Positions 40,769 through 49,262 of a DNA stretch of 64,000 bases are shown here, one piece after another. Under the pieces are notes generated by a model. It was not told the origin of the DNA, made no database searches, and saw only the letters and a list, made by a program, of their open reading frames with translations. How positions within the stretch are numbered: the first letter of the stretch is position 1; every line of letters starts with the position of its first letter. The position numbers and the translations under genes are program-made. Source of the stretch: Arthrobacter terricola (GTDB lineage Bacteria > Actinomycetota > Actinomycetes > Actinomycetales > Micrococcaceae); contig NZ_SMRU01000006.1 in the NCBI RefSeq assembly GCF_004354015.1, positions 62,001 to 126,000 of the forward strand, read 5' to 3'.

Positions 40769-43345
40769 GTGGCAACCAGCCACAAGGAGCGCGTCAACGT
40801 TGAAGGGCATCAACTGACCCTCACCAACTTGGGCAAAATCCTGTACCCGGAGACGGGCACAACGAAGGCCGAAGTGCTCGAGTACTACGCCACGGTGGCG
40901 CCGTTCCTGATTCCCGCCGCGGCGGACAGGCCCGCCACCCGCAAGCGCTGGGTCCACGGCGTCGGAACCCCGTCCGATCCTGGCCAGATGTTCTTCCAAA
41001 AGAACCTCGACAACTCCGCGCCATCCTGGGTTCAGCGCGTCACCATCCAGCACAGTGACCACAGCAACGTGTATCCGCTGGTGAACAACCTCGCGACGCT
41101 CACGTGGCTGGCGCAGATCGCGGCCCTGGAAATCCACGTGCCACAGTGGCAAGTGGACGCCGACGGGACCATGCTTCCGCCCGACCGCCTTGTCCTGGAC
41201 CTCGACCCCGGCCCGGGCACAGGCCTTCCCGAGTGCGTGGAAGTTGCCAAACTGGCGCGCAGCATCCTGCAGGACATCGGGCTCGACCCGGTACCGGTGA
41301 CGAGCGGCAGCAAGGGCATCCACCTCTACGCAGGACTCGACGGCACGGGCAAATGGGAACAGGTCTCCGCGTTCGCCCACGAACTGGCCCGGTCCCTCGA
41401 AGCCGACCATCCGGATCTCATTGTCAGCGACATGAAGAAGACCCTACGCAAGGGCAAGGTCCTGGTGGATTGGAGCCAAAACAGCGGAAACAAGACAACA
41501 ATCGTTCCGTACTCGCTCCGCGGCCGCGCCCACCCCATGGTCGCGGCCCCCAGGACGTGGCGGGAACTGGTGTCGCCGGACCTTGAACACTTGGACTTCA
41601 CAGCGGTCATGAAGCGCGTGAAGGAGGGGAAGGACCCCTTTGCCGCCGTGGCAGCGGCGAGATCCGGGCAGGCGCCCGCGCACCCCAGCATCCGGGACGA
41701 GAACGACGACGGCGGCTCGCGGGGCGCGCGGGACCTGCACCGAGCGGCGGGGGTAACCGCCGTCGGGGGCACCGCCGTCGAACGCAACCCCCTCAACCCA
41801 CGGCTCGCCAAATACGTGGACAAGCGCGACCCGAACCGGACACCGGAACCGTTTCCCGCCGTCGAGCACCACCGACGATCCCGGGCCCCGCAGGAAGACG
41901 CGGAACCGCACCCGCCCGGCGGAATATTCGTCATCCAAGAACACCATGCCCGGCGGTTCCACCTGGATTTCCGGCTGGAGCACAACGGCGTGCTGGCGTC
42001 GTGGGCGTTGCCCCGCGGAGTGCCGGACACGCCTGCCAAAAATCATCTGGCAGTGCAGACCGAAGACCATCCCATGGAATATGCCCAGTTCACGGGCATC
42101 ATTCCGAAGGGCGAATACGGCGCCGGGACCGTCAGCATTTGGGACAGCGGCGAGTTCGAGTGCGAAAAATGGCGCGACGGCAAGGAAGTGATTGCAACCC
42201 TCACCGGCAAACCCGGGGGCGGCCTGCACGGGACGCGGCGGTTCGCTCTCATCCACACGGGGGAATCGCCGTCGCAGTGGCTCATCCATTTGATGAAGGA
42301 CAGCCCGGGGCACCACAAAGTGATCTTGCCGGAAGCGCCGGGCGGCGGGGAATCCGCGGCCGGCCCTGTCCCGGACTACCCTCCGATGCTCGCCACAGCC
42401 GGAACCGCCGGCGATGTCGCCGCCGGGGAATGGCTGTTCGAACTCAAATGGGACGGCTTCCGGGCCATCGTGACGCGCTCGAACGGCAAGATCCGCCTCA
42501 CCAGCAGGGCGGGCAACGACATGACGGCAACGTATCCCGAACTCGCGGATCCGCACTATTGGCCGGACAACGATTTCGTGGCCGACGGCGAAATCGTCGC
42601 ATTGGGCAAGAACGGGCGGCCCAGTTTCGAGCTCCTCCAAAAGCGCATGAACCTCTTCAAACCGGGAGACGTCGAAAGGGCGCGTGCCGCGGTGCCGGTG
42701 CAGCTCATGGTGTTCGATCTCCTGTGGGACGCGGGTTCCGACGGCGGCGCCAACCTCGTCCCGTTGCCGCTCCGCGAACGCCGGGAACGCTTGGCGGCGT
42801 TCCATGCCAGGCACACGGTGAAAGGCTCGCCGATCCACCTGTCCGAGGTACTGGAGCATGACCTCGACGACCTCCTGGCCAGCGCATCGGAGCTTGGCTT
42901 GGAAGGGGTCATGGCGAAGCGCGCGGACAGCCGCTACCTGCCGGGGCGACGAAGCAGGTCCTGGATCAAGCTCAAGCTGGAACGCATGCAGGAAGTGGTG
43001 ATAGGTGGGTGGAGGCCCGGCTCAGGTGAGCGGCAAGGGACCATCGGCGCGCTGCTGGTGGGAATTCCCGACGGCGACAAGCTGCGGTATGCGGGCCGCG
43101 TGGGAACCGGGTTCAAGGACTGGCAATTGCGGGACATCCTGCAGCGTTTGAAAGACCTTGAGCGCCCGGATTCACCTTTCCACGACATTCCGTCCGAAGA
43201 CGCAGCGACTGCCCATTGGGTAGCTCCGGAGCTTGTAGGTGAAGTGACTTTCGGCGATTGGACCAGCTCCAGCAGAATGCGCCATCCCGTGTGGCGCGGC
43301 TGGCGTCCCGACAAGGCGCCGGAAGACGTGCACCGCGAGCCTTGA
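40769..43345 (+). CDS. ligD: multifunctional ATP-dependent DNA ligase LigD
   Basis: This 858-residue end-joining enzyme has three domains. The primase-polymerase domain (about 1-300) shows metal-binding Asp144/Asp146 in LVLDLDPG, SGSKGIHLY and the third Asp in VDWSQN. The 3'-phosphoesterase (about 383-525) has FVIQEHHARRFHLDFRLEHNG. The ligase (about 535-850) has the nucleotidyl Lys560 in ELKWDGFRA. The order Pol-PE-Lig is that of mycobacterial LigD. The start is GTG 40769, behind GGAGGTGA. It works with the divergent ku. Confidence 0.95.
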   Translation: MATSHKERVNVEGHQLTLTNLGKILYPETGTTKAEVLEYYATVAPFLIPAAADRPATRKRWVHGVGTPSDPGQMFFQKNLDNSAPSWVQRVTIQHSDHSNVYPLVNNLATLTWLAQIAALEIHVPQWQVDADGTMLPPDRLVLDLDPGPGTGLPECVEVAKLARSILQDIGLDPVPVTSGSKGIHLYAGLDGTGKWEQVSAFAHELARSLEADHPDLIVSDMKKTLRKGKVLVDWSQNSGNKTTIVPYSLRGRAHPMVAAPRTWRELVSPDLEHLDFTAVMKRVKEGKDPFAAVAAARSGQAPAHPSIRDENDDGGSRGARDLHRAAGVTAVGGTAVERNPLNPRLAKYVDKRDPNRTPEPFPAVEHHRRSRAPQEDAEPHPPGGIFVIQEHHARRFHLDFRLEHNGVLASWALPRGVPDTPAKNHLAVQTEDHPMEYAQFTGIIPKGEYGAGTVSIWDSGEFECEKWRDGKEVIATLTGKPGGGLHGTRRFALIHTGESPSQWLIHLMKDSPGHHKVILPEAPGGGESAAGPVPDYPPMLATAGTAGDVAAGEWLFELKWDGFRAIVTRSNGKIRLTSRAGNDMTATYPELADPHYWPDNDFVADGEIVALGKNGRPSFELLQKRMNLFKPGDVERARAAVPVQLMVFDLLWDAGSDGGANLVPLPLRERRERLAAFHARHTVKGSPIHLSEVLEHDLDDLLASASELGLEGVMAKRADSRYLPGRRSRSWIKLKLERMQEVVIGGWRPGSGERQGTIGALLVGIPDGDKLRYAGRVGTGFKDWQLRDILQRLKDLERPDSPFHDIPSEDAATAHWVAPELVGEVTFGDWTSSSRMRHPVWRGWRPDKAPEDVHREP

Positions 43346-43390
43346 GCCCCGCGACGCCCAGCCCGCCCCGGGACGCGGAAAATGCCTGGT

Positions 43391-43448
43391 GACGCAGAAA
43401 ATGCCCTGCGCCCATGGAATTCCATGGGCGCAGGGCATTTTCTGCGTC
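43391..43448. terminator. perfect 58-bp palindrome without a loop
   Basis: Bases 43391-43419 and 43420-43448 are exact reverse complements, 29 bp per arm, centred on an EcoRI site GAATTC. Each arm has the block GACGCAGAAAATGCC. A decayed partial copy (GCGGAAAATGCC) stands just upstream. It lies between ligD and a convergent small gene. In RNA it gives a very long hairpin whose 3' arm includes ATTTTC, so bidirectional termination is the simplest role. Confidence 0.8.
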
Positions 43449-43473
43449 GGTGAGCAATATCGGCGTCAGAGCC

Positions 43474-43734
43474 TCACGAGGAGTGCGGCATCTGCGGGCG
43501 GCCGGTACGGTGGGTTGCCGTTACAGCAGCTTGTTGTCCGCCGCGGCCGAGGTTGGTGACGTGCTCTTTCGGGTGCTTGGCCTTGCCGCTGCCATCCGGC
43601 CAGGTCGGCGCTTGAGCTGAGCCAAGGGTCATAGCCACAACTGCCGGGGCGGGCATTGGTGGCGCACTCATGGACTCGGCGAGGTGGCTGGCGACCTCGG
43701 AATTGATGCCTTGTGCAACATGCTTCGCAGCCAT
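43474..43734 (-). CDS. small hypothetical protein
   Basis: This is an 86-residue protein. A conserved-looking head MAAKHVAQGINSEVASHLAESM is followed by a Pro/Ala linker and a Gly/Lys-rich tail (WPDGSGKAKHPKEHVTNLGRGGQQ). AAGGAAGAACA directly precedes ATG 43734, a strong site, so it is probably real. No family is recognised. It is the first of two small leftward genes after ligD. Confidence 0.55.
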   Translation of the reverse strand: MAAKHVAQGINSEVASHLAESMSAPPMPAPAVVAMTLGSAQAPTWPDGSGKAKHPKEHVTNLGRGGQQAAVTATHRTGRPQMPHSS

Positions 43735-43806
43735 TGTTCTTCCTTTCCACAGTGAAACGAAGGGATTTTCCATCTTAGGTTGGAGCGCTCCGCTTGTCTG
43801 TAGGAG

Positions 43807-44016
43807 CTACCAGCGGACTTTCTTCTCTGTCTTGGCTTGCTTGCCCTGGGTGTGGGTGGGTTTGTGGCCCTTTCCCGTGCTTTGCCATCCCGCACCGCCT
43901 CCGCCGCGTGACTTACGGGCGAGCATTTCCTTTTGTGCGTCCGTCAGTTTCGCTGCGATGCCAGTGGCCTCAGGGGCAGTTTCCTGGGTGTTGGTTTCGG
44001 GCGTATTCGGTGTCAT
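43807..44016 (-). CDS. small basic hypothetical protein
   Basis: This 69-residue protein has a Thr/Glu-rich head, a short helix AAKLTDAQKEMLARKSRGGGGAGWQ and a basic tail GKGHKPTHTQGKQAKTEKKVRW. AAGGAG stands 9 nt before ATG 44016. The Lys-rich tail suggests nucleic-acid contact. It precedes the 43734 gene by 72 bp on the same strand. Confidence 0.6.
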   Translation of the reverse strand: MTPNTPETNTQETAPEATGIAAKLTDAQKEMLARKSRGGGGAGWQSTGKGHKPTHTQGKQAKTEKKVRW

Positions 44017-44504
44017 GCAATGGTCTCCTTAAGCGCTGATGCCGGAGAAGGCGTCGGGACTGCGGCGTCCATTGCAAAACCCAAATAAGGATGGGGCAGC
44101 GGTAAAGGAACGGCGCGGAGGCGAAGCCTCAACAGCGTGGATTTTTGTCTGATGAAACTCAACGGAATCGGATCAAAGCCAACTCAGGCGATCCAAGACC
44201 AGGAGGTTTACTCAAAAATCAGTGTTCCCATGCACCCACCCTAAACAATGGGGACGCTTTTTGGGAACCCCAAGCTTTTGCCGGCATGGTTTCGGGGCGG
44301 GCTCTCGGATACCATGGCAATTCCAGCGCCGCCCGCTGGCAGGAAATCCAGGAGGTGAGACCCATCAATACGGCAATTCACGGGTGCTCATACCTCCTCC
44401 CCCGGCAAGCCCGCCGCCACGCCTGAACTGGACGTCCGAACTGAACGGCTGGACTGGGGAAGGTGGCTTGGAGAGCACCCATCGGTATCCCGAAAGGCTC
44501 TCCC
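44017..44504. other. 488-bp leader region before the PrmC-like gene
   Basis: I found no gene with normal signals. The region must contain the promoter of the small leftward genes and of the rightward methyltransferase gene. Its right third holds a strong Shine-Dalgarno, an ATC-started 20-codon frame and an anti-Shine-Dalgarno run, described separately. GTTCCC at 44223 and GGGAAC at 44261 form a loose inverted pair. Confidence 0.5.
44350..44426 (+). promoter_or_regulatory. candidate attenuator: Shine-Dalgarno paired with an anti-Shine-Dalgarno, over a tiny ORF
   Basis: AGGAGGTGA (44350-44358) is a full-length ribosome site. Five bases later ATC 44364 opens a 20-codon frame (INTAIHGCSYLLPRQARRHA) ending at TGA 44424; a GTG at 44355 is too close to the site. 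ACCTCCT (44392-44398) pairs perfectly with AGGAGGT, and CTC with GAG next to it. The frame may be a leader peptide with a mutated start. The PrmC-like gene starts 78 bp further on. Confidence 0.5.
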
Positions 44505-45287
44505 ATGTCAGCAAACGCTAACGCCATCACAGCCAGGCTCCGTTCCGCCGGGTGCGTCTTCGCCGAAGACGAGTCCCGACTCCTTATCGCCGCTTCCGGC
44601 ACGTCCGAAGAATTGGAGCAGCTGGTGGAGCAGCGCGTTTCCGGACTGCCCTTGGAGCAACTCCTCGGTTGGGCCGAATTCTGCGGCCTGCGCATAGTCC
44701 TCGACCCCGGCGTCTTCGTCCCGCGCCGTCGCACGGAGTACCTCGTCCAGCAGGCGGCGCGCCTTGCCCGGCCGACTGCCGTCGTCGTCGACCTCTGTTG
44801 CGGATCCGGTGCGGTGGGTGCGGCGCTGGCCGCCGCGGTGGGCGGCATCGAACTGCACGCCGCCGACGTCGACCCGGCCTCGGTCCGCTGCGCGCGCCGG
44901 AACATCGAACCGGCGGGCGGGCACGTATACCAAGGCGACCTTTACGCCGCCCTGCCGGCCACCCTTCGCGGACGCGTGCACGTGATCGCGGCGAACGCTC
45001 CGTACGTGCCCACCGAGTCGATGGGGATGATGCCGCCCGAGGCGCGGCTGCACGAACCGCTTATAGCGCTCGACGGCGGCGCGGACGGTTTGGACGTGCA
45101 GCGGCGGATCGCGCGGGAGGCTCCGTCGTGGCTGGCTCCAGGGGGCCACTTGCTGATCGAAACGAGCGTCCGGCAAGCCCCGGCGACGGCGGCCCTGTTC
45201 GAGAGTGCCGGGCTCTCTCCGAGGGTGGTTCATTCGGACGATTTGGACGCTACCGTCGTGATCGGGACGCTCGCCGAAAACGGCTGA
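44505..45287 (+). CDS. PrmC/HemK-like protein-(glutamine-N5) methyltransferase
   Basis: This 260-residue SAM enzyme has an N-terminal helical domain and the methyltransferase domain VVVDLCCGSGAVGAALAAAVGGIELHAADVDPASVRCARRN. The substrate motif reads NAPYVP where PrmC and HemK have NPPY, so it is a divergent member; it may modify another protein or no longer be the main PrmC. ATG 44505 lies behind GAAAGG. A 15-bp hairpin follows the stop. Confidence 0.85.
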   Translation: MSANANAITARLRSAGCVFAEDESRLLIAASGTSEELEQLVEQRVSGLPLEQLLGWAEFCGLRIVLDPGVFVPRRRTEYLVQQAARLARPTAVVVDLCCGSGAVGAALAAAVGGIELHAADVDPASVRCARRNIEPAGGHVYQGDLYAALPATLRGRVHVIAANAPYVPTESMGMMPPEARLHEPLIALDGGADGLDVQRRIAREAPSWLAPGGHLLIETSVRQAPATAALFESAGLSPRVVHSDDLDATVVIGTLAENG

Positions 45288-45341
45288 AAATAGTCAGCAA
45301 ACTGGCTGTTTCGCGGGCTCAAGCCAAAAAAGTTGCGGACA

Positions 45342-45382
45342 CAGCCCCGGAATGACCCAAAAACCGCGTCATTCCGGGGCTG
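45342..45382 (+). terminator. perfect 15-bp hairpin after the PrmC-like gene
   Basis: CAGCCCCGGAATGAC (45342-45356) and GTCATTCCGGGGCTG (45368-45382) pair perfectly around an 11-nt A-rich loop. It begins 55 bp after the stop of the PrmC-like gene and 166 bp before the next start. No U tract follows. Confidence 0.6.
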
Positions 45383-45548
45383 GACGGGCCATGAGCATGT
45401 CTGACATTTGACACAAAAACGGGCCAAAACAGCCCCAAAAATCGGAGTCCAACTCTCAGTTTCGGCGGATTTCGCGTAAAATCGAAACCCTGCCCGGAGC
45501 GGGGCAGCTACACGTCGCAAGCAAATGACCTCCCTAGGAGAAGCCCAA

Positions 45549-47195
45549 ATGCCCATAGACCAAAGCATCACCGACTCTTCAGCAGGTGCCAGGAACACCG
45601 TTGGAACAAGCAAGGCCGCAGCCCGCGGCACCTCGAAAATGAAGCGCCCCCTGCGCCGTCGCCTCAGGGTTTCGGACGTCAATGTCGTGGACCAGCCAAT
45701 GCTTAAGAAGGCGCTCGGCGGCACGATCGTCGGCAACACCATGGAGTGGTACGACGTCGGTGTTTTCGGCTACCTCATCACCACCATGGGGCCGGTGTTC
45801 CTTCCTGAGGCGGACAAGTCGGTCCAGACGCTTTTTCTTTTGGGAACATTCGCGGCGACGTTCGTGGCGCGTCCGCTCGGCGGGGTCGTGTTCGGCTGGC
45901 TCGGTGACAAAGTGGGTCGCCAGAAGGTTCTGGCAGCGACCCTTTTGCTCATGGCGGCAAGCACCTTCGCCGTCGGGCTCCTTCCGGGATATGCGCAAAT
46001 CGGCATCTGGGCAGCTGCGCTGCTGGTCATGCTGAAGCTCATCCAGGGATTCTCGACCGGCGGCGAATATGCCGGCGCCACCACGTTCGTGAGCGAATAC
46101 GCCCCCGACAAGCGGCGAGGCTTCTTCGCAAGCTTCCTCGACATGGGCTCGTACATCGGTTTTGCCCTCGGCGCCGCGCTGGTCTCGATCCTGCAGCTCA
46201 GCATCGGCCAAGGCGCCATGGAGGACTGGGGCTGGCGCCTGCCGTTCCTCATTGCGGGCCCGCTCGGGGTCATCGCCGTGTATTTCCGGAGCAAGATCGA
46301 AGAATCGCCCCAATTCCAGGCCACCCTTGATGCGCAGGAAGCCATGGCTGCCGACGCCGCCGCAGGCGATGCCGCTGTAGCAAAGGGACCGATCGGCATC
46401 ATCAAGGCCTACTGGCGCCAGATCATCCTCGCCATGATCCTTGCCGCTGCCGCGAACACCGTGGGCTACGCGCTCACATCCTACATGCCCACCTACCTCA
46501 CGGATTCCAAGGGCTACGATGCCGTCCACGGCACCTTGCTGACGATTCCCGTGCTGGTGATCATGGCGGTCTGCATCCCGCTGACCGGCAAGCTGTCCGA
46601 CCGGATCGGCCGACGTCCCGTGCTGTGGATCGGCGCGGTAAGTACGGTCCTGTTCGCCGTTCCAGCGTTCCTGCTGATCGGACTCGGCAGCATCTGGTCC
46701 ACCCTCGCAGGCCTGGCCCTCGTGGCTTTCCCCGTGACCTTCTACGTGGCAAACCTCGCCTCGGCCCTGCCCGCGCTGTTCCCGACATCCAGCCGTTACG
46801 GCGGCATGGGCATCGCCTACAACTTTTCCGTGGCGATCTTCGGCGGAACGACGCCGTTCATCGTGGATGCCCTGATCCAGGGCTCGGGTGACGACATGAT
46901 GCCCGCCTACTACCTCATGGCCACCTCAATCGTCGGCGCAGTCGCCATCTACTTCCTGCGGGAATCGGCGCAGCGTCCGCTCCCGGGCTCCATGCCAAGC
47001 GTGGACACCCAAGCCGAAGCCCGCGAACTCGTTGCAACGCAGGATACGAATCCGCTGATCGACCTGGATGAGATGCCGTTCGACGCAGCTGCCGTCCCGT
47101 CCGACGCCGATCATGCAGCCGCTCCTGCAGCCGACGCCGCCGCAACCGCGGGTGAGCCGGACAACGCGGGTGAACTCGCCGGCCTCCGGTCATAG
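45549..47195 (+). CDS. ProP-like MHS-family transporter (osmolyte or organic acid)
   Basis: This 548-residue, 12-helix proton symporter is close to ProP-type proline/betaine carriers. GNTMEWYDVGVFGYLITTMGPVF, FGWLGDKVGRQKVL, FSTGGEYAGATTFVSEYAPDKRRG and RYGGMGIAYN are MHS-family landmarks. A 45-residue hydrophilic head and an acidic Ala-rich tail of about 60 residues flank the core; a coiled coil as in E. coli ProP is not seen. ATG 45549 has AGGAGAAG 5 nt upstream. It is convergent with the RES gene with no gap. Confidence 0.88.
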   Translation: MPIDQSITDSSAGARNTVGTSKAAARGTSKMKRPLRRRLRVSDVNVVDQPMLKKALGGTIVGNTMEWYDVGVFGYLITTMGPVFLPEADKSVQTLFLLGTFAATFVARPLGGVVFGWLGDKVGRQKVLAATLLLMAASTFAVGLLPGYAQIGIWAAALLVMLKLIQGFSTGGEYAGATTFVSEYAPDKRRGFFASFLDMGSYIGFALGAALVSILQLSIGQGAMEDWGWRLPFLIAGPLGVIAVYFRSKIEESPQFQATLDAQEAMAADAAAGDAAVAKGPIGIIKAYWRQIILAMILAAAANTVGYALTSYMPTYLTDSKGYDAVHGTLLTIPVLVIMAVCIPLTGKLSDRIGRRPVLWIGAVSTVLFAVPAFLLIGLGSIWSTLAGLALVAFPVTFYVANLASALPALFPTSSRYGGMGIAYNFSVAIFGGTTPFIVDALIQGSGDDMMPAYYLMATSIVGAVAIYFLRESAQRPLPGSMPSVDTQAEARELVATQDTNPLIDLDEMPFDAAAVPSDADHAAAPAADAAATAGEPDNAGELAGLRS

Positions 47196-47825
47196 CTAGA
47201 GGATCACGTTGCATTGGTATCCGATGACGCCGGCGGCGGCAACGATGTCCCTCAGTACAGCAGGTGACTTCAACGGCATCGAGAATTCCGGAGCCGCGGG
47301 CAGCGGGTGGTCGGTCCACAACGTGGTAACCGGCCGGCCCCCTGCCATCGCGGACGGAGCCCGGACACCGTCCACATCGGGCCAGGCTTCATGGATGGCG
47401 CGGGCCCAGGCGCAGGTTCGGTCCTTATTTTGCAAGGCGATCTGCGCCGACGCCCCTGCCCTTGTAAGCCACAGGCCCTGAAGGTCAACGAGCTGGACGT
47501 CGCGCGTTGTTTTCAGCGCGGTCACGTACGGATCGTCCCGGTCGACGTCGACGAACCTGGTTTGTTGGAAGACTTCGGCAAGGCACGTCAACACGTCATC
47601 GCCGAAATAGGCGGCTCCGAGAGGTGCGTGGTCAGCCTCGGGAAGAGGATGCGGCTCCCATCGCGCGTTCACTACAGGTCCCCACGTCCGTAGTTTGTTC
47701 CACGGCGTGACAAATGTGGACGAGGTGAAATGCACGCGCCAAAGGATGCTGCCGACCGGGAGCACCACAGTCTCCTTCCCAAGCGCCCGGAGTTCCGCGA
47801 CGGGCGGCGGGTATTGGTCCGCCAT
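47196..47825 (-). CDS. RES-domain toxin
   Basis: This 209-residue protein carries the RES fold of NAD-degrading toxins (MbcT type). The conserved Arg is in ILWRVHF, followed by NARW, the Tyr/Glu region GAAYFGDDVLTCLAEVFQQTR, and near the end the Ser-equivalent region RAPSAMAGGRPVTTLW. Related toxins split NAD+ and stop growth. Its ATG 47825 overlaps the stop of the upstream HTH gene as ATGA, the usual antitoxin-first order. Confidence 0.82.
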   Translation of the reverse strand: MADQYPPPVAELRALGKETVVLPVGSILWRVHFTSSTFVTPWNKLRTWGPVVNARWEPHPLPEADHAPLGAAYFGDDVLTCLAEVFQQTRFVDVDRDDPYVTALKTTRDVQLVDLQGLWLTRAGASAQIALQNKDRTCAWARAIHEAWPDVDGVRAPSAMAGGRPVTTLWTDHPLPAAPEFSMPLKSPAVLRDIVAAAGVIGYQCNVIL

Positions 47826-48448
47826 CAATAGCCGGCCGATAGGGCAGCGGCCATGCGGACAACGGGCTCGGCTGCTCCCCCGGCCTCGAGCCACACCTTC
47901 ACCGTGGCGGGTCCTCCATGAAGAAAGAGGTCGGCCTGCGGGGTGAGGAAAAAGCCCGCCACGGCCTGAGGGTGGAGATCCACGGGAAGGGCCCCCAAAA
48001 CCTGCTCAAGCCGGGGCACGGCTTTACCGCTGGCGGTGAACTGCCATGCTGGAAATACCAGGCGCCCGTTGGCCAGGTAGGAATACAGTTTCCGTTCGGC
48101 CCGGTAATGCCTGATGGTGGACTGCGACAAGCCGAGGCGCTCGGCGACCTCCGCTGCGGTATGGGATGTGGCATCCATCAGGACGCGCGCCGCGATGCTG
48201 TTGGCGGACGAGCGCCCGACATCTTCCGGCCCGGCGGAAATCCCGGAATTCGTCTCCCAGAAGGCGCGGTCCCGCGCTGGCAATTCCGCGCCGGAAAGGT
48301 CGCGCCGCATCCCCTCCAGGGCAAGGATCAACTCGGCAGGAGAAAACGACAAGGATTCATGGGAGAACCACTCCTCCACGCTCTCCCGATCCGCGTTCTT
48401 CTTTATTCCTGCCTGGTTTCTTCCTGCCTTGAATTCCTTGACAGCCAT
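47825..48448 (-). CDS. antitoxin of the RES pair (HTH plus Xre/MbcA-like C-terminus)
   Basis: This 207-residue protein has an HTH in TAAEVAERLGLSQSTIRHYRAERKLYSYLANGRLVFPAWQF and a C-terminal segment VLGALPVDLHPQAVAGFFLTPQADLFLHGGPATVKVWLEAGG that matches the toxin-binding domain of MbcA/ParS/Xre antitoxins. It should bind the RES toxin and autoregulate the pair. ATG 48448 (MAVKEFKAG) is chosen because upstream residues enter non-coding-like sequence. It is longer than most Xre antitoxins owing to an N-terminal helical extension. Confidence 0.8.
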   Translation of the reverse strand: MAVKEFKAGRNQAGIKKNADRESVEEWFSHESLSFSPAELILALEGMRRDLSGAELPARDRAFWETNSGISAGPEDVGRSSANSIAARVLMDATSHTAAEVAERLGLSQSTIRHYRAERKLYSYLANGRLVFPAWQFTASGKAVPRLEQVLGALPVDLHPQAVAGFFLTPQADLFLHGGPATVKVWLEAGGAAEPVVRMAAALSAGY

Positions 48449-48505
48449 GACGGCCCCCTTCGCTTTCCCACAGTCTATGCCATTGCCGTAAATTGTGCGA
48501 AACGA

Positions 48506-48539
48506 GGCCCTGCCGACCCCCGATACCTTCGGCAGGGCC
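48506..48539 (-). terminator. 11-bp hairpin after the secreted-protein gene
   Basis: GGCCCTGCCGA (48506-48516) and TCGGCAGGGCC (48529-48539) form a perfect stem with a 12-nt loop. It lies 8 bp after the stop of the leftward secreted-protein gene and before the antitoxin start. Confidence 0.7.
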
Positions 48540-48546
48540 CGCAAAC

Positions 48547-49095
48547 TCAAGCTTTGTTGTTAGCCTTTCGCAGTTCGATCCGCTGCGCCTGCGCCTGGAT
48601 CTTCGCCCCATAGGTGCCGTTCAGGGCGTTGTCCCTGATGGTTTTGGCCTTCGCCACCCGGTCTGCGGGGGCGGCATCCTTAAGTGCCTTCAGGTCCGAT
48701 TGGAGCGCGGCGGGCAGTTTTGCCGCGAACTTCGGCCGCTTGTCGAGGATGAACGTGGCAATCTTCGCGGCGCGCGTTCCGAAATTCGGCTTGCTGGAGT
48801 CGCCGTTCACGAAAAACCTGAGGGCAGTGGCCAGCGGGTGCCGCGCCAGTGGTGCCTTGGCCGCCGTCGGGACGGCAGTCGCGGAAGCAGTCGCCGAAGC
48901 AGTCACTGCGTCAGCCGCGGCGGGCTGGGAGGTGGCTGCCGCCGTCGTACCCGGGTTGCTGGAAGTGGCCGCGTTCGCCGCGATCACGCCGCCGCCAAGG
49001 AGGAGGCCTGCCGCAACGAGACCGGCGACGGCGGTGCGCGCCTTGCGGCCCTTGCGGGGTTGCGTCGGGGTGCCCGGGATGGGGAGCATGTCCAT
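48547..49095 (-). CDS. secreted or anchored helical protein divergent from a two-component system
   Basis: This 182-residue protein has a basic head and one hydrophobic helix (TAVAGLVAAGLLLGGGVIAANA), an Ala/Thr/Ser linker, and a C-terminal Lys/Ala-rich helical domain (RAAKIATFILDKRPKFAAKLPAALQSDLKALKDA). The function is unknown. It is divergent from the response-regulator gene with 167 bp between starts, so it is a good candidate target of that system. Confidence 0.7.
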   Translation of the reverse strand: MDMLPIPGTPTQPRKGRKARTAVAGLVAAGLLLGGGVIAANAATSSNPGTTAAATSQPAAADAVTASATASATAVPTAAKAPLARHPLATALRFFVNGDSSKPNFGTRAAKIATFILDKRPKFAAKLPAALQSDLKALKDAAPADRVAKAKTIRDNALNGTYGAKIQAQAQRIELRKANNKA

Positions 49096-49262
49096 CGAGT
49101 AGTCCTTTGTTCCTGGCCGGCGGCACATCCACCAGCGCTCTTCACAACACTCTGGTCCGGAGGCGTGAACTGAGTGTTCGGCGAATGTTCGAGGAATGTA
49201 AAACGGGTCCGGAAGCCGCCCCCACCAAGTCTGCGCACAGGTCATTGCTGTTGAATGGACGC

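Noticed and set aside
49081..49095. GGGAGCATGTCCAT resembling the palindromic repeat arms
   Set aside because: It is the 5' coding end of the secreted-protein gene with no inner stem nearby; treated as chance.
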